From Actinomycetota bacterium (GTDB lineage: Bacteria; Actinomycetota; Acidimicrobiia; Acidimicrobiales; Ilumatobacteraceae), in contig JACQZZ010000099.1 of the NCBI GenBank assembly GCA_016213625.1, positions 1 through 36,823 on the forward strand: 36,823 nucleotides of DNA, written 5' to 3'. Every line of letters begins with the position of its first letter. The first letter of the stretch is position 1. Positions 24,297-32,723 of this stretch are shown here, in pieces. A program made the translations under genes and the position numbers. The notes under the pieces were generated by a model. It saw only the letters and a list, made by a program, of their open reading frames with translations. It made no database searches and had not been told where the DNA came from.

Positions 24297-25535
24297 TCAG
24301 GCCGTGATGCGAGCAGCGACTCTGGCGCCGCTGCGCACGGCGCCTTCCATGAACCCGGCGAAGCCGTCGGCGTGCTCGCCCGCCAGCCAGAGCCGACCGT
24401 GCCGCGAGTGCAACGCCGACTGCGACGCGCTCCATTGTCCCGGCCCGAAGCAGGTGTACGCGCCAAGACTGTAGGGGTCGTTCGTCCAGTCGGTGTGCAC
24501 TCGCTCGCCGGCGAGGCCCTTGGCCCCGGGGAAGATGCGATCGATCTCCTGGACCACGCGGTCGGGCGCTTCGGGAAGCGACACGAACGCCGCGCCATCG
24601 TGCGACGACAGCAGGCTGGTGAGCACACCGGTGTCGCCCGGCTGATCGTCGGTGGTCTCCCACAGATGACCCCATGAGCGGTCGGACAGCACCGTGCCGT
24701 TGCGCGAGTAGTCGAGCCAGATGCGTCGCGAGAACTGCACGCTGATCTTGCCGCCGATTCCGTAACCCACCGCACCCAACTCCACCGGCATGTCGGGCCA
24801 CAGGCGCGACAGCACCGGCAGCGGCACCGTGGCGACCACTGCGCCGGCCGTGAGCACCGAGCCGTCGGCGAGCGTCACCTGGCCTGCATCGGCCTCGATC
24901 GACGACACCTGCACTCCGAGGCGCACGCGATGCGCCAGGCGCTCGGCGAGCCCTTTGGCGAGCAGGTCGTTACCACCGACCACCCGGTGCCGCTCGCGTT
25001 CTCCGTGCACCTGGTTCACTACGACCTGGGCGGCGAAGCGTTGGCTCACCTCCTCGGGTGGCAGCATGAACTCGGTGCGCACGTCGCGACCGATGACCAC
25101 TCGTGACATCACCGACAGGCCGAGGTCGTGGAGCACGTCGCCGAGCGTCCCGTGCTCGTACTCGTCGGTGGGTCGCAGTGAGGCCACCGCTGCCTCCCAA
25201 CGCACCCAGTCGGGCGCGAGCGTGGCGTGGAGATACATCGGCACCGCTCGTCCACCGGCATCGACCAGCGTGGCTCGCGCATCCAGGTCGGCACTGCGTT
25301 CGGTGAGCGTCAGGTCGAGTTCGCGAGCGATCGACAAGACCTCGGTGTGCGTGCCGTCGATGAACTCGGCGCCGCGCTCGCAGCCCTGTCCGTTGGCGAA
25401 GTGGTGGCTCCACACTCGCCCGCCGACGCGATCGCGCGCCTCCAGCACCACCACGTCGAGCCCGGCGGCGACGAGGTCGGTGGCGCACCGCAGACCCGCC
25501 ATCCCGGCGCCGATGACGATGACGTCGTGACTCAT
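24297..25535 (-). CDS. Flavin monoamine oxidase family protein
   Basis: A 412-residue FAD-dependent amine oxidase. The N-terminus has the dinucleotide motif VIVIGAGMAGLRCATDLVAA and VVVLEARDRVGGRVWSH; the C-terminus has LWLAGEHADGFAGFMEGAV, which contacts the flavin. The covalent-FAD cysteine block of mammalian MAO is absent, so the FAD is probably non-covalent. The substrate could be a primary amine or amino acid; the sequence does not say. The gene is divergent from the pyruvate kinase homologue. I start at ATG 25535 (MSHDVIVIGAG); GGGAGGA touches this codon, and an in-frame ATG at 25544 is possible. Confidence 0.83.
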   Translation of the reverse strand: MSHDVIVIGAGMAGLRCATDLVAAGLDVVVLEARDRVGGRVWSHHFANGQGCERGAEFIDGTHTEVLSIARELDLTLTERSADLDARATLVDAGGRAVPMYLHATLAPDWVRWEAAVASLRPTDEYEHGTLGDVLHDLGLSVMSRVVIGRDVRTEFMLPPEEVSQRFAAQVVVNQVHGERERHRVVGGNDLLAKGLAERLAHRVRLGVQVSSIEADAGQVTLADGSVLTAGAVVATVPLPVLSRLWPDMPVELGAVGYGIGGKISVQFSRRIWLDYSRNGTVLSDRSWGHLWETTDDQPGDTGVLTSLLSSHDGAAFVSLPEAPDRVVQEIDRIFPGAKGLAGERVHTDWTNDPYSLGAYTCFGPGQWSASQSALHSRHGRLWLAGEHADGFAGFMEGAVRSGARVAARITA

Positions 25536-25627
25536 TCCTCCCATGATGCCGCCGAGAGCGGCGGGTTCGCACTCGACACGGTGCCGAGAGTTCACCCGAC
25601 GTTCAGGAGGGCGCCAACCACCGCACG

Positions 25628-25633
25628 TACCAT
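25628..25633 (+). promoter_or_regulatory. -10 hexamer of the pyruvate kinase-like gene
   Basis: TACCAT ends 6 nt before the GTG at 25640. No Shine-Dalgarno sequence is present at that start. Confidence 0.45.
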
Positions 25634-25639
25634 CGCGGT

Positions 25640-27490
25640 GTGAGCCGCAATCTCGGCGACGTGCTGCGCGAGGTCGAAGAACTCCGATCGATGGTGCACT
25701 CAGCCACGCACGACCGGCCTGCCGACGAGGTGCACCCCAGCCACCGCCCCAGCGTCGACAACCTCGATCACTTCGTGGCGATGCGGTCGTGTGACCTCCG
25801 CGAACTGCAGAATGACCTCGCCTCGCTTGGTCTCTCGTCGCTCGGACGCTCAGAGGCGCACGTGCTCGCGACACTCGATGCCGTTCTGCGCGCCCTGCGG
25901 TCGCTCACGGGCGACGTGTCCGACGCCGTGGAGGATGAACCCGACCACGGCTTTGCTGCCGGCCCCCGGTTGCTCGCGAGGAAGACGCACGCGCTGCTCG
26001 GGCCCACACCCGAGGGCCGAACGACCCGCATCATGGTGACGCTTCCCTCAGAGGCGGCCGACTCGTCGGAGATGGTCGAGGGCTTCGTGCGCGCGGGGAT
26101 GAACGTCGCACGCATCAACTGCGCACACGACGGCCCCGACGCCTGGTCGAAGATGGCGGGGCACGTTCGTCGCGCTGCGTCGAAACAGGGCACGGAGGTG
26201 CGCGTGCTGATGGACCTGGCCGGCCCGAAGTTGCGGACCGGCCCGATGGCGCCTGGACCGGCCGTGGCCAAGGTGAAGCCTCGTCGCGACGTCTTCGGTC
26301 GGGTACTCGCCCCTGGGAAGGGGGTGTTCGTGCCGGATGGCGCGACCACGATGGATCGCGCCGACGGACTTCCGGTGATCCCGATCGACCGGCAACTGTT
26401 CGACAACCTGCGCGCCGGTCAGGTGCTCCATCTCCGCGACACACGCGATGCAGAGCGGACGATCGTGATCGTCGACACCGCGGAGCGCGATCTCGACCTG
26501 TGCGAGGCCGTGGTCATCGAGAGCGCGCGCACGACCTATTTCACAGAAGGGATGCGGCTGGAGAGCGACCATCCGTCCGCGTTCGGAGGTCTGGTCGGCA
26601 CGCTTCCACCGGCGCCCGGCTTCGTCCGGCTCGCGGTGGGGCATGTCGTGGAACTGGTCGGCAGCTCGGTGGTCGGAGAAGCCTTGGCGGCCGACCGGGT
26701 GCGCATCGGATGCACCTTGCCCGAGGCCGTGGCGGCGCTGCAGGTGGGCCACCGCGTGTTCTTCGACGACGGCGCGTTCGGCGGCTTCGTCGAGGCCGTT
26801 CACCGGATCCCTGGCGGACCGTGCACTGCAGTGGTACGGATCACGAGTGCTCCGCCGGCGGGCGGGAAGCTCAAGGCGGAGAAGGGCATCAACGTGCCCG
26901 ACTCGCATGTCCCGGTCCCGGCACTGACCGAACGAGATCGACGCGACTTGGACTCCGCGACGCTGCTGGCCGACATCGTGGCGTTGTCGTTCGTCCGACA
27001 CCCCGACGACGTGACGCTGCTACAGCACGCGCTCAGCAGCGACGGCCACGACCACATGGGCATCGTGCTGAAGATCGAGACCGTGCAGGGCTTTCAGCAC
27101 CTTCCCGAGATTCTCCGCGTCGCCATGCGCACCGAGCGCGTCGGCGTGATGATCGCCCGGGGCGACCTGGCCGTGGAAGCCGGCTACGAACGTCTCGCCG
27201 AAGTGCAGGAGGAGATCCTCTGGCTCTGCGAAGCAGCGCATCTGCCGGTGATCTGGGCCACCGAGGTGCTCGACACGCTCGCCAGAACCGGCACGCCCTC
27301 GCGTTCGGAGATCACCGACGCAGCGATGAGCGAGCGGGCGGAATGCGTCATGCTCAACAAGGGCCCGCACATCGTGCGCGCCATCCTCACGCTGCACGAC
27401 ATCCTGCACCGCATGGCCGAGCACCAGAGCAAGAAGCGACAACTGCTGCGTCCACTGCGGTCGTGGGCCACCACCTCCGGCCCCGACTGA
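25640..27490 (+). CDS. Atypical pyruvate kinase homologue
   Basis: A 616-residue protein with a pyruvate kinase barrel in an unusual frame. Residues 1-125 are an N-terminal extension of unknown fold. The barrel starts at RTTRIMVTLPSEA and has GMNVARINCAHDGPDAW (NFSHG in classic enzymes), VRVLMDLAGPKLRTG, KGINVPDS, a KIET block (Lys478), MIARGDLAVEAG (504-515) and PSRSEITDAAMSERA. Much of the catalytic framework is therefore recognisable, including the substrate-lysine and metal-binding acidic residues. However, an enlarged region of about 200 residues replaces the normal B domain. The classic VMLSGET is VMLNKGP, and the chain stops about 46 residues later, so the C-terminal allosteric domain is missing. 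It may be a kinase acting on another phospho-enol or carboxylate. Base composition is like its neighbours. Confidence 0.75.
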   Translation: MSRNLGDVLREVEELRSMVHSATHDRPADEVHPSHRPSVDNLDHFVAMRSCDLRELQNDLASLGLSSLGRSEAHVLATLDAVLRALRSLTGDVSDAVEDEPDHGFAAGPRLLARKTHALLGPTPEGRTTRIMVTLPSEAADSSEMVEGFVRAGMNVARINCAHDGPDAWSKMAGHVRRAASKQGTEVRVLMDLAGPKLRTGPMAPGPAVAKVKPRRDVFGRVLAPGKGVFVPDGATTMDRADGLPVIPIDRQLFDNLRAGQVLHLRDTRDAERTIVIVDTAERDLDLCEAVVIESARTTYFTEGMRLESDHPSAFGGLVGTLPPAPGFVRLAVGHVVELVGSSVVGEALAADRVRIGCTLPEAVAALQVGHRVFFDDGAFGGFVEAVHRIPGGPCTAVVRITSAPPAGGKLKAEKGINVPDSHVPVPALTERDRRDLDSATLLADIVALSFVRHPDDVTLLQHALSSDGHDHMGIVLKIETVQGFQHLPEILRVAMRTERVGVMIARGDLAVEAGYERLAEVQEEILWLCEAAHLPVIWATEVLDTLARTGTPSRSEITDAAMSERAECVMLNKGPHIVRAILTLHDILHRMAEHQSKKRQLLRPLRSWATTSGPD

Positions 27491-27533
27491 GACACGCTCA
27501 GCACAGACCACACCCTCAGAACAGCCCCATGCG

Positions 27534-28208
27534 TCAGAACAGCGCGGCCTGTTCGAACGGTTTGCACACGCGCGGCACACCGCTCCACGGCACGTAGTGG
27601 TCCATGAACACCCAGGTGCGCCGATGGATGGCCGACGGCCCGTACCCCTGCAACGCCGTCTTGTGGATGGGGCACGGGTAGCCCTTGTTCGTGTCGAAGC
27701 TCCAGTGCGGGTAGCTCGCCGACAGGTCGCGCATGATGCGGTCGCGGGTGACCTTGGCGAGGATGCTCGCCGCTGCCACCGAAAGGCAGTATCGGTCGGC
27801 CTTCACCCGCATCTCCACGTGCGGCACACAGTCGGTGAGGAAGTTCCACTTGCCGTCCACCACCGCGGCATCGGGGCTGACGCCGAGCGCCTCCACCGCG
27901 CGGCGCGCCGCCACTCGCTGCGCCTCGGCCATGCCCAACTCGTCGCACTCCTCCTGGCTCGCGGCGCCCACGGCCCACGCATCGCACCAGTCGGCGATGC
28001 GATCGAACAGCCGCTCGCGGTTGGCTTCGGACAACATCTTGGAGTCACGAACACCGTTCACCCGCTTCTCGCGGGGCAGCACTGCGGCACCGACCATCAG
28101 GGGTCCGGCCCACGCTCCGCGGCCCACCTCGTCGATGCCGACGATCACGTCGTGACCCGCGGCCCACAGCTCCTTCTCGATGGTGCGAGTGGGCGCGGTG
28201 GTGGCCAT
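27534..28208 (-). CDS. rnhB: Ribonuclease HII
   Basis: A 224-residue RNase HII that cuts RNA in RNA-DNA hybrids and starts removal of misincorporated ribonucleotides. It contains IVGIDEVGRGAWAGPL (catalytic Asp-Glu), AVVDGKWNF (third acidic residue) and ADRYCLSVAAASILAKVTRD, with HWSFDTNKGYP after it. Length is normal. The ATG overlaps the selD stop by one base (TGATG), so it is translated in a coupled way with selD. It converges with the pyruvate kinase homologue across 43 bp with no clear hairpin. Confidence 0.92.
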   Translation of the reverse strand: MATTAPTRTIEKELWAAGHDVIVGIDEVGRGAWAGPLMVGAAVLPREKRVNGVRDSKMLSEANRERLFDRIADWCDAWAVGAASQEECDELGMAEAQRVAARRAVEALGVSPDAAVVDGKWNFLTDCVPHVEMRVKADRYCLSVAAASILAKVTRDRIMRDLSASYPHWSFDTNKGYPCPIHKTALQGYGPSAIHRRTWVFMDHYVPWSGVPRVCKPFEQAALF

Positions 28209-29224
28209 CAGCGCAGCAACAGCGATGCCGGGCCGGCGGCCACTTCGCCGACGGTCCACCACATGGGTGACAGATCGGCCACGGCCGACGGATGCACCGC
28301 GGCCAACAGCCCGCCCGACGTCTGCGGGTCCATGCACAGTGCTTCGCCATCGGCCGTCGCCGTGCTCGAGAGATGCGCTGCCACGTAGTCACGGTTGCGC
28401 GGGTCGCCGCCGGTGCGCACACCTCGGACGGCGGCTTCGCGAGCGCCGGGGTACGAGCGGATGCCGTCGGTGTGCACCACCACCTGCACGCCGCTGCGCT
28501 CGGCCACCTCCCACCCGTGGCCGGCCAGGCCGTACCCGGTGACGTCGGTGACCGCGTGCACCGTGGCGCCCAGCGCCTGCAGTTCCTCGGAGGCCCGACG
28601 GTTGAGCCGACGCATTCCGAGGATGGCCTCGGCCTTGTCGTCGGGTGTCCCACCAGCGAGCGCGAGGCCCGTGCCGATGGGCTTGCTGAGCACGAGCACG
28701 TCGCCCGGCTGCGCCCCACCCTTGCGGAACACGCGGTCCGGGTGCACCACGCCCTGCACGGCGAGACCGAAGATGGGCTCGGGATTGCGGATGGTGTGCC
28801 CACCGGCGATGGTACCGCCGGCCTCGGCCACCACCGCGGCGGCCGCATCGAAGATGGCCACGATGGCCTCACGAGGGAAGTGCTCGGGGAACGCGGCAAC
28901 GTTCACCGCGATGGCCACCCGGCCGCCCATGGCGAACACGTCGCTGCACGCGTTGGCCGCGGCAATGGCGCCGAAGTCGGACGGATGGTCCACCAGCGGC
29001 GGGAAGAAGTCGGTGGTGCTCACGAGCGCCACGTCGGGAGCGACCTGGTAGATGGCCGCGTCGTCGAACGGCGCGAGCCCCACGAGCAACGCGGGATCGG
29101 CGCCGGACGGCATGTCGCGCACCAGATCGGTGAGCAATGACGCTCCCCACTTCGCAGCGCACCCACCGCACGACGTCCATTCGGTGAGCTTCAGATCGGC
29201 GAAATCCTGCACGGGAGACGACAC
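28208..29224 (-). CDS. selD: Selenide, water dikinase
   Basis: A 338-residue SelD that makes selenophosphate from selenide and ATP. The N-terminus WTSCGGCAAKWG holds the catalytic cysteine (Cys22, three residues before the essential Lys25) in the Cys form, not selenocysteine. Other family blocks are STTDFFPPLVDHPSDFGAIA, AANACSDVFAMGGRV, AGGHTIRNPEPIFGLAVQG, VTDVTGYGLAGHGWEVA and CMDPQTSGGLLAAV. No selA, selB or ybbB homologue is in the window, whereas a selenium-dependent-type Mo-hydroxylase and an SsnA homologue are. This suggests selenium is used for the Mo cofactor at least. The GTG start has TAGGCT ending 6 nt upstream, within a promoter shared with the MOSC gene. The stop overlaps rnhB. 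Confidence 0.93.
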   Translation of the reverse strand: MSSPVQDFADLKLTEWTSCGGCAAKWGASLLTDLVRDMPSGADPALLVGLAPFDDAAIYQVAPDVALVSTTDFFPPLVDHPSDFGAIAAANACSDVFAMGGRVAIAVNVAAFPEHFPREAIVAIFDAAAAVVAEAGGTIAGGHTIRNPEPIFGLAVQGVVHPDRVFRKGGAQPGDVLVLSKPIGTGLALAGGTPDDKAEAILGMRRLNRRASEELQALGATVHAVTDVTGYGLAGHGWEVAERSGVQVVVHTDGIRSYPGAREAAVRGVRTGGDPRNRDYVAAHLSSTATADGEALCMDPQTSGGLLAAVHPSAVADLSPMWWTVGEVAAGPASLLLR

Positions 29225-29230
29225 GGCGTC

Positions 29231-29240
29231 AGCCTACGGT
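29231..29240. promoter_or_regulatory. Bidirectional -10 element between selD and the MOSC gene
   Basis: The plus strand reads AGCCTACGGT. It contains TACGGT (29235-29240) 6 nt before the MOSC ATG and, on the minus strand, TAGGCT (29236-29231) 6 nt before the selD GTG. The two hexamers share one TA step, and only 22 bp separate the two start codons. Confidence 0.55.
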
Positions 29241-29246
29241 GTCGCC

Positions 29247-29930
29247 ATGCACACCATCGGTCCCTACACCTTCACCGAAATGGACGCACAGCGCACGGTG
29301 CACAACGCTCATGTCATCTTCGGGCTGTACGAGGACGGGCGCGATGCTTCGCTCATCGCGCACCTGCGGCCGGAGCTCACCGGCGACCTCGCCACCGACT
29401 TGGAACGCACCTGGGCGGCGTGGATGGCGGCCTCGCCGGTGCTGCGCGCTGCCGGCCAACTCCCGGCCACCACGGAGGGCACCGTGGCGCAGTTGAACAC
29501 CAGCAAGGGCGGCCTGCCGAAGCTGCCCGTCGACCAGGTGACGGTGGGCTGGCGCGGCGTGGAGGGCGACAGCCAGAAGACCCGGGTGCATCATGGCCGC
29601 CCGTGGCAGGCGTTGTGTCTGTGGAGCACGGAGGTCATCGCTCACCTGCGCGCCGAGGGCCACCCCATCGCCCCCGGCCTGGCCGGCGAGAACGTCACCA
29701 TCAGCGGACTGGAATGGTCCGACGTGCGGCCCGGTGTGCGGCTGCGCATCGGCGAGGTGCTGTGCGAGGCCAGCGCGTACGCGCTCCCCTGCTACCAGAA
29801 CACGGCGTGGTTCAAAGACGGCGACTTCGAGGCGATGCATCACGAGCGGGGGCCGGTGAGCCGCATGTACGCCACGGTGCTGGAGCCAGGACGTATCGCC
29901 GCCGGCGACCGGGTGGTGTTGGAACCCTGA
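29247..29930 (+). CDS. MOSC domain protein
   Basis: A 227-residue protein. Residues from about 80 onward form a MOSC domain: LNTSKGGLPKLPVDQVTVGW, GVEGDSQKTRVHHGRPWQAL, GLAGENVTISGLEW, VRLRIGEVLCEAS and ALPCYQNTAWF with the conserved cysteine. MOSC domains occur in Moco sulfurases and in YiiM/YuaD-type proteins that bind the Mo cofactor. The first 75 residues are a separate helical part of unknown role. It shares a promoter with selD, so it may help insert sulfur or selenium into the Mo-hydroxylase cofactor; this is inference. The ATG is set by the 6-nt spacing from TACGGT. Confidence 0.82.
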   Translation: MHTIGPYTFTEMDAQRTVHNAHVIFGLYEDGRDASLIAHLRPELTGDLATDLERTWAAWMAASPVLRAAGQLPATTEGTVAQLNTSKGGLPKLPVDQVTVGWRGVEGDSQKTRVHHGRPWQALCLWSTEVIAHLRAEGHPIAPGLAGENVTISGLEWSDVRPGVRLRIGEVLCEASAYALPCYQNTAWFKDGDFEAMHHERGPVSRMYATVLEPGRIAAGDRVVLEP

Positions 29931-29973
29931 CCTCGGTTGGGCATCGGCCGCTCCCGCCACCCATACTCCCCGC

Positions 29974-30561
29974 ATGACAACTCCGTCGTTCCGGGTCATC
30001 GCCTTCAGCGGCAGCCTTCGCACCGGCTCGTCCAACACCGCGCTCGTGCGGCTCGCCCAGCGCATCGCACCGCCCGAGCTGCAGATCGAGTGGATCGACT
30101 GGGTCGACCAACTGCCGTGGATGAACCCCGACCTCGAAGAGCATCCGCCCGAGACGCTGCTGCGGTGGTGGCAGACGCTGCGCGAGTGCGACGCACTCAT
30201 CGTCGGCATGCCGGAGTACAACTGGAATCCCACCCCGCTCGCCAAGAACGCGCTCGACTGGGCCACTCGCCCGCCCGACGACCGTGCCATCGCGGACACG
30301 GTGGTGGCCTTCCTCGGTTCGGGCGGACGGGGTGGGACGGCCAAGGCGCAGGAGAACCTGTCGGTCATCCTCGGCTACATGGGCGCGACGATGGTGGTGG
30401 ACCCACCGGTGCAGTTGTCGTTCGTCGCCGACAAGGTCGACGCCGACGGCTCCACCGACGACCAGTCCATCATCGATGCGGTCGCGGCGAAGCTCGCCGC
30501 AGTCGTGACGGCGCTGCACGAGCGCGCCGCACGCCACGAAGCCGAGGCCCTCGACAGCTGA
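29974..30561 (+). CDS. NADPH-dependent FMN reductase family protein
   Basis: A 195-residue flavodoxin-fold reductase with the FMN-phosphate loop IAFSGSLRTGSSNTALVRLA and the family block VGMPEYNWNPTPLAKNALDW. Proteins of this type reduce FMN, quinones or azo compounds with NAD(P)H. The substrate is not evident. It follows the MOSC gene by 43 bp and has a weak -10 (CATACT) ending 6 nt before its ATG, so it may be separately transcribed. Confidence 0.85.
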   Translation: MTTPSFRVIAFSGSLRTGSSNTALVRLAQRIAPPELQIEWIDWVDQLPWMNPDLEEHPPETLLRWWQTLRECDALIVGMPEYNWNPTPLAKNALDWATRPPDDRAIADTVVAFLGSGGRGGTAKAQENLSVILGYMGATMVVDPPVQLSFVADKVDADGSTDDQSIIDAVAAKLAAVVTALHERAARHEAEALDS

Positions 30562-30597
30562 TCAGGGCGCCGTGGCCACCGGTTGGCGATTCGGTGC

Positions 30598-31497
30598 TCA
30601 CGCCGTCGACGGAAGCACCGCCGCCGCGTTGGCGAAGTCGAACTGCACGTACTCGCTCTCGCAAGGGTTCCCGGTGCACGCCCACACCGTGGAGCCACCG
30701 TCGGCTCGGAGTTCGGCGACCATCGACGACGTGGTGTGCTCCACGCCCTCCACGTGCATGCAGACGCTCCAACCCGGCTCACCGCACGAGTCGTGCGAGC
30801 GAAGGTGCGCCTGCAGCGAGGCGACGTCGACCGGCCGCTGCGCGAGGGCGCGCTGCGATGCCCTCCAGCGCGGATCCACCAGGCGGTCCACGGGCTGGCG
30901 CGGATGGCGATGGACGACGTCGAAGGCGGGAATGGTGGTGCGGTTGGAGATGGCTCGAACGTCGGCCACCGGTTCCACCGCCCACTCGGCGCCGCTGGTG
31001 TCGACCACGAACGCAGTGGTCGGGTCGGCCACCAGGAACGCGTTCCAGTAGGGACGACCGTTCGGCACCAGGGCCGGGTCGTGCCCGCTGCCGCCCTGCC
31101 CGTACTGCTGGATGAGGTCGGTGATGACGGCGACCGCGGCCGCGGCGGTGGACGCTCGCTCGAGCGCCAGTCGCACGATGTCCATTCCTGTGAGTCCCAC
31201 CGGAGCACCGCGAGGGTCGAGCGTGGTGTACACGGTGGTGTTGCCCACGGCGACGCCCGCTTCGTTCACCCCGTGCTCCGCGCCCCACCCCCACTCGGGG
31301 CGTGAGAGCACGCATGCCAATGTGCTCGCATCGCACGGTTCGACCTCGATGTGTGTGGCACGGAGCGGCCCGTGGTCGGTTCGCGGCGGCGACCACTCGA
31401 CGATCTGGCGCTCGGCCGGCGGGCGATCGCTGTTCTTCGCGAAGAGCGTCACGCCGGCAGCGGTGACGGGCGCCAGAGCGACGAGCACGTCACACAT
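30598..31497 (-). CDS. C69-family (secernin-like) peptidase
   Basis: A 299-residue Ntn-hydrolase. The chosen start gives MCDVLVALAPVTAAGVTLFA and then KNSDRPPAERQIVEW. Cys2 becomes the N-terminal nucleophile once the Met is removed, and the KNSDR block is typical of dipeptidase C69/secernin proteins. Later blocks GWGAEHGVNEAGVAVGN and HDSCGEPGWSVCMHV fit. A longer in-frame reading from 31566 would bury this cysteine and overlap the upstream gene, so I reject it. The ATG overlaps the stop of the upstream gene by one base (TGATG). Peptidase or amidase specificity is unknown. Confidence 0.83.
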   Translation of the reverse strand: MCDVLVALAPVTAAGVTLFAKNSDRPPAERQIVEWSPPRTDHGPLRATHIEVEPCDASTLACVLSRPEWGWGAEHGVNEAGVAVGNTTVYTTLDPRGAPVGLTGMDIVRLALERASTAAAAVAVITDLIQQYGQGGSGHDPALVPNGRPYWNAFLVADPTTAFVVDTSGAEWAVEPVADVRAISNRTTIPAFDVVHRHPRQPVDRLVDPRWRASQRALAQRPVDVASLQAHLRSHDSCGEPGWSVCMHVEGVEHTTSSMVAELRADGGSTVWACTGNPCESEYVQFDFANAAAVLPSTA

Positions 31498-32720
31498 CAG
31501 CTGAAGGAACCACCATCGGGGTCGATCTCGATGGACGCGTGCGGCAGGCCGACCGGCTCGGGCCACAGGGTCTCACCCTTGTCGTCCGACGCACTCCACC
31601 CCGGCGCCAGCACGGGGGCCGTCAACGTCGCTGCCGCCCCGGTCTGCTCCCACAGCACGGCCGGACGAGCACCGTGCCACCGCACTGCGAACGACACCGT
31701 GCCACCGGCACCGTTGGGCAGTCCGTACACCTCGAAGTTGTTGCCCGCCCACGCGGTGGGCAGTCCGGCGGGGAACAACGATGCCGTACCGGCCGACGGC
31801 AGGACGAGCCGTCGCTCGTGCCACGCCACGAGCCGGGCGGTCTCGGTGGGTGCCTCGGCGGGCAGGTCGGACGGCAGCACGAGGGTGGCCCGCATCGCGG
31901 CGAGGTCCTTGCGGGCACGCGCATCGCCCGCGGCCACGAGCACCGTGTCGACCGCGTCGAATGCCGCCGCGAGTGCCCAGTCGCGCGGCGCCACCTTGTA
32001 GGCGGCCTCCAGCGCGGCCGCCAGGTCGGGCAACCACGGATCCGCCTGTTCACCCATGCGCACCAGCTGCGCGACGCCCAGCAGGAACCCCACCGGGTCG
32101 TCGTCGGGGTGCTCGGGACCGGCGAGTGCGAGTTCGCACCGTTCGCTCACGACGTGCTCGGCAAGGGCCCCGTCGGGCAACACCAGTCGGCTCGCCCGCT
32201 CGACCATGGCCAACCATCCGCGGACCACGCCGGCCACCGGCGGAAGCCCGGTGGGCAACACGCCAGGACCGCTGCCGTCGTGCGCGATGGCGACGGTGAG
32301 CGTGGAGTGGTGCCCGACGGGGAACGCCACGCTGCCCACGGGCAGCTCGATCCCTTCGATCGGTGCCGTGGGTGGACGCGGCGACAGCAATCGACCGTGG
32401 CTGAAAGCCACCGCGATGGGCAGGGGCGATTCGTTCTCCACCTCGATGACGGTGAGGCCACCTGCATCGGGCACCGAGTAGATGCGTTGCACCGCATCGC
32501 CGTTGGGGATGCGCACCCGGGTCTCCACCACTGCGGTGCCCTCCAGTCGGACCTGGCGCACGGCCGCCTCGTGCTCGGGGCTGTGCCACCGGTCGTCCGC
32601 CGCGATGTGCCACTGCAGCGCAGGTTCGTCGTGCTCGTCACCGACGAGCCATGGCTCGAGGCCGCCCCACGGGGTGACGGTGGCGCGCCAACGACCGCCA
32701 AGGACTCCGGTGGTGACCAT
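31497..32720 (-). CDS. Conserved hypothetical protein
   Basis: A 407-residue soluble protein I do not recognise. The first 180 residues are rich in beta strands (WRATVTPWGGLEPWLVGDEH, RIYSVPDAGGLTVIEVENES, LTVAIAHDGSG). The next 120 are helical (ALEAAYKVAPRDWALAAAFD), and the last 100 are again strand-rich. This order loosely recalls sugar-enzyme folds with a supersandwich domain followed by helices, but I see no catalytic motif. It lies between gpsA (3-bp gap) and the C69 peptidase (1-bp overlap) and has a ribosome-binding site (GGAG, 6 nt spacing), so the three form one operon. Confidence 0.6.
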   Translation of the reverse strand: MVTTGVLGGRWRATVTPWGGLEPWLVGDEHDEPALQWHIAADDRWHSPEHEAAVRQVRLEGTAVVETRVRIPNGDAVQRIYSVPDAGGLTVIEVENESPLPIAVAFSHGRLLSPRPPTAPIEGIELPVGSVAFPVGHHSTLTVAIAHDGSGPGVLPTGLPPVAGVVRGWLAMVERASRLVLPDGALAEHVVSERCELALAGPEHPDDDPVGFLLGVAQLVRMGEQADPWLPDLAAALEAAYKVAPRDWALAAAFDAVDTVLVAAGDARARKDLAAMRATLVLPSDLPAEAPTETARLVAWHERRLVLPSAGTASLFPAGLPTAWAGNNFEVYGLPNGAGGTVSFAVRWHGARPAVLWEQTGAAATLTAPVLAPGWSASDDKGETLWPEPVGLPHASIEIDPDGGSFS

Positions 32721-32723
32721 GAA

